A stretch of 11,009 nt of DNA from Bacteroidales bacterium UBA1458 (GTDB lineage Bacteria; Bacteroidota; Bacteroidia; Bacteroidales; VadinHA17): the NCBI GenBank assembly GCA_002325785.1, contig DCSU01000154.1, positions 1 to 11,009 on the forward strand. The letters run 5' to 3'. The stretch's first letter is position 1; the number at the start of each line of letters is the position of its first letter. Below the pieces are notes generated by a model. That model ran no database searches and was not told the DNA's origin. It saw nothing but the letters and a program-made list of their open reading frames with translations. This document shows, in pieces, positions 6,738 through 11,009 of this stretch. Made by a program: the position numbers and the translations under genes.

Positions 6738-7973
6738 CTAGACCGTCAGCTGCTCCCCCTCTGACTTGGCAATGATCACCGCACCGCAGGTATCGCCGTA
6801 GACATTGATGGTGGTGCGGAACATATCCAGTATACGGTCGACCGCAAGGATGAGTCCTATGCCTTCCAGCGGCAATCCCACTGCATTCAGCACCACAGCC
6901 ATCATGACAAGTCCTGCCATGGGTATGCCTGCCGATCCGATTGCAGCCAGAAGTGCTGTAAAAATCACCACCAGTTGCTGCCCGACGGTAAGGTCAATGC
7001 CATAGGCCTGGGCAATGAACATCACCGCTACACACTCATACAGGGCAGTACCGTTCATGTTGATGGTCGCTCCCAGTGGCAATGTGAAACTGGCTATCTT
7101 GTTTGACACACCGTCTTTTGTCTCCACAGTCTCCATCGTCAGCGGCAGAGTCGCATTTGATGACGAGGTGGAGAAGGCCGTAAGGAGCACAGTGGACATG
7201 TTTTTCATGTGCTTTATTGGATTGACCCTGCCCATCAGCTTAACCATCAGGGGCAGGGTTATGAACCCGTGAATGAGAAGCCCTGCCAGCACGGTAAGGA
7301 AGTACATACCCATGCTCCCCATTATCTCGCTGACATCGTTGCCCATATTGATCTGCTGGGAGATAACCTTTGCTATTATGCTGAAAACACCAAATGGCGT
7401 GAACCGGATTATGAACATGGTGATCTTCATGATCACATCCAGAATGGCATTGAGGACGTCCACAATCAGCAGGCGCGACTTCTCGCCTACGCGTGTGGTA
7501 AAGAAGCCGACGAGGACGGCAAAGAGGATGATGGAGAGCATTTGACCCTCAGCCATAGCCTTTATGACGTTAGATGGAACAATGTTGATCAGCGTCTGGC
7601 CAAAACTCTCCCTGCCTACTGCGATTTCCTCGAGCGGTACCTTCAGTCCGAGATCGGCCCCGATACCGGGCTTAATAAGCTGTACGAGAAGGAAGCCAGT
7701 AATAATTGCTATTAACGTTGAGAAGAGATAGTAGCCCATGGTCTTCAATCCCAGGCGACCCAGATTCTCGGCAGTCCCTACATTGGCCACCCCCGTAGAT
7801 ATGGAACAGAAAATAAGAGGTACAATGACCATGTTTAGGGCCCTGAGAAAAATATCCCCCATCCAGTTGGTGTACCTGGTAAGATGCGGGAAGAAATAGC
7901 CGAAAAGACCGCCTAACAAAAGCATTATCAGAATCTGCCAGTGCAGAGCAAGAGAGAACTTTCCTTTAACCAT
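6738..7973 (-). CDS. Dicarboxylate/amino acid:cation symporter (glutamate transporter family)
   Basis: A 411-residue inner-membrane transporter of the DAACS family (fold of GltPh and EAATs), importing glutamate, aspartate or a C4-dicarboxylate with Na+ or H+. There are hydrophobic segments throughout; the re-entrant hairpin 1 motif FSTSSSNATLP is at 267-277, GATINMNGTALYE at 301-313, hairpin 2 AIGSAGIPMAG at 344-354, and the last helix AVDRILDMFRTTINVYGD at 377-394. By alignment with GltPh, Asp379, Asp383, Arg386, Thr387, Asn390 and Asp394 match its Asp390, Asp394, Arg397, Thr398, Asn401 and Asp405. The conserved Arg386 favours an acidic substrate. The usual NMDGT reads NMNGT here: Asn307 replaces the Asp that helps bind a sodium ion in GltPh. 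The gene is single, with a long AT-rich region upstream. Exact substrate and coupling ion are not decided by the sequence. Confidence 0.94.
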   Translation of the reverse strand: MVKGKFSLALHWQILIMLLLGGLFGYFFPHLTRYTNWMGDIFLRALNMVIVPLIFCSISTGVANVGTAENLGRLGLKTMGYYLFSTLIAIITGFLLVQLIKPGIGADLGLKVPLEEIAVGRESFGQTLINIVPSNVIKAMAEGQMLSIILFAVLVGFFTTRVGEKSRLLIVDVLNAILDVIMKITMFIIRFTPFGVFSIIAKVISQQINMGNDVSEIMGSMGMYFLTVLAGLLIHGFITLPLMVKLMGRVNPIKHMKNMSTVLLTAFSTSSSNATLPLTMETVETKDGVSNKIASFTLPLGATINMNGTALYECVAVMFIAQAYGIDLTVGQQLVVIFTALLAAIGSAGIPMAGLVMMAVVLNAVGLPLEGIGLILAVDRILDMFRTTINVYGDTCGAVIIAKSEGEQLTV

Positions 7974-8216
7974 GATTGACGCAAATTTCTTTAAGGAACG
8001 GGCTTGTAAAGCGCCCGGAACTTTTTACCGGATGAAGATAATCAAAAGATTACTCCATAAAAGATGTTTTGCATTATGTTCCGCGATTCAAATATTTCAG
8101 GACAGAGGAGAGGGAAGGAGGGAATATTCAATTCTGAGCGACTTGAGGATAAACTGGAAAAGAAGTGAGATTCCCGCTCAACCCAGGTGTACTGTTATAT
8201 CGAAATTTATCACGAT

Positions 8217-8228
8217 TCACAAATGTAA
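8217..8228 (-). promoter_or_regulatory. Distal operator-like site (TTACATTTGTGA on minus strand)
   Basis: On the minus strand this 12-mer shares its first ten bases, TTACATTTGT, with the two sites at 8559 and 8606, and differs at one position from the TTACA-N2-TGTAA inverted repeat. It also contains TACATTTG, a match to the Bacteroidota -7 box pointing at the transporter gene about 245 bp away. Whether it is an operator, a promoter or both is open. Confidence 0.35.
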
Positions 8229-8262
8229 ACCAAGAATTATCATGCCAGATATACTAATGTAG

Positions 8263-8289
8263 TTACATGCGTAATCATTACGGATGTAG
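8263..8289. promoter_or_regulatory. Degenerate operator-like sites
   Basis: TTACATGCGTAA (8263-8274) has one mismatch from TTACA-N2-TGTAA. TTACGGATGTAG (8278-8289) has two. They are 15 bp apart, so their spacing differs from that of the strong set near the XRE gene. They could be weak or auxiliary sites, but chance is possible in such AT-rich DNA. Confidence 0.25.
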
Positions 8290-8558
8290 AGATGTAAATA
8301 TTTGTTGCAATGAAATAAATAGAAAAATAAACCACTATAAATCAGTACTATAAATTAATTAACATGAATTATAGGTACATATGGTTAATGTGTTTGGCAT
8401 ATGATTGCTTTATAATTAAGTCAAATGTGTGCATTAAGTCTCTATATATCAATAATAAGTAGCTTCTAAACTCAAGTAATAGTACTTAAATATACGCCCA
8501 CAGATGGCCTTTATTCCCTCTCCATACAGTCATGTAAATAGAAGCAAAAAAGTTACGG

Positions 8559-8617
8559 TTACATTTGTCACTAAAATTAAATTACACATGTAAAAGAAGT
8601 TATAATTACATTTGTAA
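8559..8617. promoter_or_regulatory. Operator-like array of three TTACA-N2-TGTAA inverted repeats
   Basis: Three 12-bp sites precede the XRE regulator gene: TTACATTTGTCA (8559-8570, one mismatch), TTACACATGTAA (8582-8593, perfect) and TTACATTTGTAA (8606-8617, perfect). Centre-to-centre spacings are 23 and 24 bp, roughly two helical turns, and the last site ends 15 bp before the ATG. The last site also contains TACATTTG (8607-8614), an exact TAnnTTTG promoter box. This is the arrangement expected for a repressor that binds cooperatively and shuts off its own promoter, as with phage-type and other HTH_3 repressors. The sites are seen directly; the binding protein is inferred from position. Confidence 0.55.
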
Positions 8618-8632
8618 TAAATAATATATAAG

Positions 8633-9076
8633 ATGAAAGAGCGAATCCTTGCGTTTTTACAGAACGAAAACAAGAGTTATGCGCAATTTGCTGAGGAAAT
8701 CGGGGTTCAGCCTTCAGGAATCTCCCACATACTGTCAGGCAGAAACAATCCCAGCCTTGATTTTGTGATCAAGATGCTGCACAAATATTCCTCGCTATCC
8801 GCTGACTGGCTCCTGTTTGGTCGCGGACCAATGCATAAATATATCTCCCAGCCTACCCTGTTCGACATGGAGGCCCCAGGGAGCGGTCCTGGGGCAATTG
8901 CAGATGATAAGCCTTCCGATATCTTTCCCGGTGCAACGGAGCCGCCAGAAGCTCCGGAATTGGCCTCGGAGGAGGAGATACTCTCAAGCACCACTTCTTC
9001 TGATTCTCGGCGGAAGATCGTCAGGGTACTGTTCTTCTATTCCGATAAAACTTTTACAGAATACAGGCCCTCCTGA
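8633..9076 (+). CDS. XRE-family (HTH_3) transcriptional regulator
   Basis: A 147-residue DNA-binding protein. Residues 4-65 form a Cro/CI-type helix-turn-helix domain: FAEEIGVQPSGISHILSGRNNPSLDFVIKML, with Gln26 to Gly36 covering the likely recognition helix, followed by SADWLLFGRGPMH. Residues about 70-125 are a low-complexity linker rich in Pro, Glu, Ser and Ala. The C-terminus, RRKIVRVLFFYSDKTFTEYRPS at 126-147, is a short beta-rich tail that looks like a conserved patch rather than random sequence. There is no peptidase (LexA/CI) domain. I recall similar two-part proteins as common in Bacteroidota, but know no established function. A set of inverted repeats lies directly upstream and suggests autoregulation. 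PyrK begins 45 bp downstream with its own possible promoter, so co-transcription is possible but not required. Confidence 0.85.
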   Translation: MKERILAFLQNENKSYAQFAEEIGVQPSGISHILSGRNNPSLDFVIKMLHKYSSLSADWLLFGRGPMHKYISQPTLFDMEAPGSGPGAIADDKPSDIFPGATEPPEAPELASEEEILSSTTSSDSRRKIVRVLFFYSDKTFTEYRPS

Positions 9077-9096
9077 GAAAATCTGCTCAAATTTTC

Positions 9097-9104
9097 TAAT
9101 TTTG
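9097..9104 (+). promoter_or_regulatory. Candidate Bacteroidota -7 box before pyrK (TAATTTTG)
   Basis: An exact TAnnTTTG match, identical to the box before the outer-membrane protein gene, sits in the 45-bp gap after the XRE gene and 17 bp before the pyrK ATG. A start a few bases downstream would leave a 5' leader of only about 10 nt. No clear -33 TTG is seen. Confidence 0.4.
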
Positions 9105-9121
9105 CAACCAAAGGGTTGCTG

Positions 9122-9901
9122 ATGAAAAAGAGGGTTGAAGATCTTACAGTTACGGGAAATAAAAGGCTGGGAGAGAGTTTTTTCGTAATAAAAGTCTCTT
9201 CTTCGGAATCTTTGCCGGAGATAAAACCCGGTCAGTTCGTTCAGGCCCTGGTGCCTGACAGTCCCTCAACATTCCTCCGACGCCCTATGTCGGTACATGA
9301 CGTCGATTACTCCCTGAATACCATCTCTCTTCTGGTGCAGATCGCCGGCCAGGGTACGGAACACCTGTCACGGCTTCTCCCCGGAGAAAAACTGAATCTC
9401 ATCTATCCACTCGGAAACTCTTTCACAATGCCGGGAAAAGGTGAGAAGGTGTTGCTTACAGGCGGCGGTTGCGGCATGGCTCCGCTGCTCTACCTCGGAC
9501 GCATGATTGCCGAATCAGGCATACAGCCTCATTTTGCCCTTGGATTTCGCAACCGCTCGAGGATATTGGACTACGATGAGTTCCTGAAGCTTGGCCCTGT
9601 TCATCTATCCACCGAGGACGGATCGGAAGGGCACAGGGGATTTGTCACCGATATTCCTGCCTTGAGGGAGGGCGACTGGGACAGAGTCTATTGTTGTGGT
9701 CCCGAACCCATGATGAAGTCCGTTGCCAGGGTATGCCGCGAGAGGAATATCTTCTGCGAGGTATCGCTCGAGAACCTCATGGCATGTGGCATGGGAATAT
9801 GCCTATGCTGTATTGTTCCAACAACCTCCGGTAACCTGTGCTCATGCACAGATGGACCGGTATTCAATATAAACGACCTGAAATGGCAGACCTCCGTATA
9901 A
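9122..9901 (+). CDS. pyrK: Dihydroorotate dehydrogenase B, electron-transfer subunit
   Basis: PyrK is the FAD and [2Fe-2S] subunit that passes electrons from PyrD to NAD+ in pyrimidine synthesis. From the ATG at 9122 it has 259 residues, normal for the family; an upstream in-frame TTG at 9116 adds only two residues. The FAD-binding motif FLRRPMSVHD is at 51-60, the NAD-binding region is marked by LLTGGGCGMAPLLYLG at 111-126 and VYCCGPEPMMKSV at 189-201, and the iron-sulfur cysteines are Cys222, Cys227, Cys230 (ACGMGICLCC) and Cys242 (CTDGPVF). An extra Cys229 lies beside Cys230, and Cys240 near Cys242. Its end overlaps pyrD by 19 bp, indicating coupled translation of the two subunits. The pair identifies a class 1B, NAD-linked enzyme. 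Confidence 0.96.
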   Translation: MKKRVEDLTVTGNKRLGESFFVIKVSSSESLPEIKPGQFVQALVPDSPSTFLRRPMSVHDVDYSLNTISLLVQIAGQGTEHLSRLLPGEKLNLIYPLGNSFTMPGKGEKVLLTGGGCGMAPLLYLGRMIAESGIQPHFALGFRNRSRILDYDEFLKLGPVHLSTEDGSEGHRGFVTDIPALREGDWDRVYCCGPEPMMKSVARVCRERNIFCEVSLENLMACGMGICLCCIVPTTSGNLCSCTDGPVFNINDLKWQTSV

Positions 9902-10797
9902 AAATTGGATCACTTGAACTCAGGAACCCTGTCATTCTTGCCTCGGGAACATGTGGTTACGGTGCCGAGCTTGAAGACTTCATGTCAATGGATCAGCTTG
10001 GCGGTATCATAGTAAAGGGCACCACACTCGAACACAGGGAGGGTAATGCCTACCCCAGGATGGCGGAGACAGCCTCGGGCATGCTGAACGCGGTTGGACT
10101 GCAGAATAAGGGGATCGATTATTTTGAAACTAATATCTATCCGCAACTCGCAGAGTATGACACCCATGTCATTGTAAATGTCAACGGCAATACGGTCGAA
10201 GATTACGTGGATCTGTCGCGCCGTATAAGCAGCCTCGACGCCATACATGCTATCGAACTCAACATCTCATGCCCTAACGTCAAGAGGGGCGGCATGATCT
10301 TCGGGACCAATCCCGGATCCGCCAGGGAGGTCATCTCTGCAGTTCGTAAGGTCTATGACAAGACGCTGATAGTCAAGCTTTCACCTAACGTTACCGACGT
10401 GACAGAGTTTGCCCGGATCTCCCAGGAAGAGGGTGCTGATGCTGTCTCACTCGTCAATACCCTGCTGGGCATGGCCATCGATGCCCGTACTATGAGACCC
10501 AAGCTGTCGACTGTCACTGGCGGCCTCTCTGGTCCGGCCATAAAACCGGTGGCACTCAGAATGGTGTGGCAGACCGCCAGGGCTGTCACCATCCCCGTGA
10601 TTGGACTGGGAGGGATCATGAATACCGACGATGCACTGGAGTTCATAATGGCAGGCGCCACTGCCGTCCAGATCGGTACAGCATCATTTATAGAGCCTAG
10701 AACTGCCACAATGGTGGTACAGGGAATAAATTCCTTCCTCGATAAAAAGGATTTCGACTCAGTTGGCAGAATTACAGGGATAATTAATAGGAATTAA
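9883..10797 (+). CDS. pyrD: Dihydroorotate dehydrogenase B, catalytic subunit (class 1B)
   Basis: PyrD oxidises dihydroorotate to orotate with FMN, the fourth step of UMP synthesis, and works in complex with PyrK. The frame is open from 9838, but the ATG at 9883 gives MADLRIKIGSLELRNPVILASGTCG, the normal family start, and 304 residues. Motifs are NPVILASGTCGYG at 15-27, VKGTTLEHREGNAYPRM at 44-60, GMLNAVGLQNKG at 66-77, NVNGNT at 99-104, LNISCPNVKRGG at 126-137 with Cys130 as the catalytic base (Cys rather than Ser marks class 1), VKLSPNVTD at 164-172, SLVNTLLGMAID at 189-200, GGLSGPAIKP at 213-222, and the FMN-phosphate sites IGLGGI at 240-245 and GATAVQIGTA at 258-267. It is a soluble enzyme with no N-terminal membrane helix. 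The frame looks intact throughout. Confidence 0.97.
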   Translation: MADLRIKIGSLELRNPVILASGTCGYGAELEDFMSMDQLGGIIVKGTTLEHREGNAYPRMAETASGMLNAVGLQNKGIDYFETNIYPQLAEYDTHVIVNVNGNTVEDYVDLSRRISSLDAIHAIELNISCPNVKRGGMIFGTNPGSAREVISAVRKVYDKTLIVKLSPNVTDVTEFARISQEEGADAVSLVNTLLGMAIDARTMRPKLSTVTGGLSGPAIKPVALRMVWQTARAVTIPVIGLGGIMNTDDALEFIMAGATAVQIGTASFIEPRTATMVVQGINSFLDKKDFDSVGRITGIINRN

Positions 10798-10810
10798 GTC
10801 TATTTTGCTT

Positions 10811-10826
10811 TAAATTTGTAAATTTA
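10811..10826. promoter_or_regulatory. Palindrome overlapping a -7 box, upstream of the Lrp/AsnC gene
   Basis: TAAATTT and AAATTTA form 7-bp perfect arms around GT. The left arm plus one base reads TAAATTTG (10811-10818), an exact TAnnTTTG promoter box on the plus strand, 51 bp before the regulator's ATG. A symmetric AT-rich site over the promoter fits Lrp-family autoregulation, but short AT palindromes arise easily by chance. Confidence 0.4.
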
Positions 10827-10868
10827 GTGGCGGATTTTTAATCATTAACTAAATTATACAAAGTAATC

Positions 10869-11009
10869 ATGGCAGAAAATTTGCAGATTGACACTCTGGA
10901 CAGAAAGATACTGGACATCATTACCAAGAATGCCAGGATCCCATATCTGGAGGTGGCACGAGATTGTAATGTGTCAGGGGCGGCAATTCATCAGAGGGTG
11001 CAGAGGCTA
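10869..11009 (+). CDS. Lrp/AsnC-family transcriptional regulator, N-terminal part (3' end outside window)
   Basis: Only the first 47 codons are in the window. MAENLQIDTLDRKILDIITKN is the hallmark start of Lrp/AsnC regulators (DxLDRKIL), and the following residues, ARIPYLEVARDCNVSGAAIHQRVQRL, complete the winged helix-turn-helix with the recognition helix around 35-47. The family senses amino acids or related metabolites through a C-terminal RAM domain, which lies beyond the end here. The start ATG at 10869 has no obvious Shine-Dalgarno sequence. It follows pyrD by 71 bp with its own likely promoter, so it is probably a separate unit. Target genes cannot be told from this part. Confidence 0.9.
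   Translation, partial: MAENLQIDTLDRKILDIITKNARIPYLEVARDCNVSGAAIHQRVQRL

Larger units (their letters stand above)
7974..8632. other. AT-rich 659-bp region with no credible gene
   Basis: This region lies between the divergent transporter and XRE genes. One 96-codon frame (7972-8262, plus) overlaps the transporter's start and has no recognisable domain or convincing composition, so I do not call it. From about 8260 the DNA becomes strongly AT-rich with many stops in all frames. It contains short repeats (ACTATAAAT at 8334-8342 and again at 8347-8355) and, mainly at its right end, inverted repeats of the form TTACA-N2-TGTAA. I see no tRNA, terminator with U-tract or transposase remnant. It may hold the regulatory regions of both genes, an unrecognised small RNA, or a decayed gene. 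Confidence 0.7.

Noticed and set aside
7209..7715. 168-codon plus-strand frame antisense to the transporter
   Set aside because: His/Asp/Glu-rich antisense translation of membrane-helix codons, a common artefact; the minus-strand transporter explains the region.
7972..8262. 96-codon plus-strand frame in the gap before the XRE gene
   Set aside because: It starts inside the divergent transporter's first codons, has no recognisable domain, and its residues look like translated non-coding DNA.
8341..8480. Small RNA or tRNA in the AT-rich gap
   Set aside because: I found no cloverleaf, strong GC stem or terminator; only AT-rich short repeats such as the paired ACTATAAAT.
8559..8617. Repeats before the XRE gene as a CRISPR array or phage attachment site
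   Set aside because: The repeats are only 12 bp and palindromic, with 11-12 bp gaps, and no cas, integrase or tRNA gene is present; an operator array fits better.

Overview
The window looks like a chromosomal piece of a fermentative Bacteroidota (probably Bacteroidales-type) bacterium. The evidence is indirect: several intergenic regions carry the Bacteroidota -7 promoter box TAnnTTTG, Shine-Dalgarno sequences are weak or absent, the XRE regulator and outer-membrane barrel are of types I associate with that phylum, and a pta-ackA-ptb-buk fermentation set sits next to a class 1B PyrK/PyrD pair. No rRNA, tRNA, CRISPR array, transposase or phage structural gene is visible.

Layout. (1) 1-4600, plus strand: a tightly packed five-gene cluster, pta (5' end missing), ackA, ptb, a second diverged ptb, and buk. 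Gaps are 7, 12, 1 and 17 bp. It encodes two acyl-CoA to acyl-phosphate to acid + ATP routes, acetate and butyrate (or branched-chain acids), for substrate-level ATP formation. (2) 4601-4698: a convergent junction holding an inverted array of 7-bp repeats. (3) 4699-5394, minus: a short-chain dehydrogenase. (4) 5505-6651, plus: a small secreted beta-barrel-like protein and an FKBP/SlyD-type prolyl isomerase with a Cys-rich tail. (5) 6652-6737: a second convergent junction with a different inverted heptamer array of the same architecture. (6) 6738-7973, minus: a glutamate/dicarboxylate symporter. (7) 7974-8632: about 660 bp of AT-rich DNA without a credible gene. Its right end carries a regularly spaced set of TTACA-N2-TGTAA inverted repeats just before (8) an XRE-family regulator at 8633-9076. 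(9) 9122-10797: pyrK and pyrD, overlapping by 19 bp, which together make the NAD-linked dihydroorotate dehydrogenase of pyrimidine synthesis. (10) 10869-11009: the start of an Lrp/AsnC-type regulator, preceded by a palindrome that overlaps a -7 box.

Most genes are recognisable housekeeping or metabolic families. The less ordinary signals are non-coding: the two heptamer inverted arrays at both convergent junctions, and the operator-like array in front of the XRE gene. Also worth attention are the tandem, clearly diverged ptb copies and an Asp-to-Asn change in the transporter's sodium-site motif. I saw no convincing new defence or mobile system.
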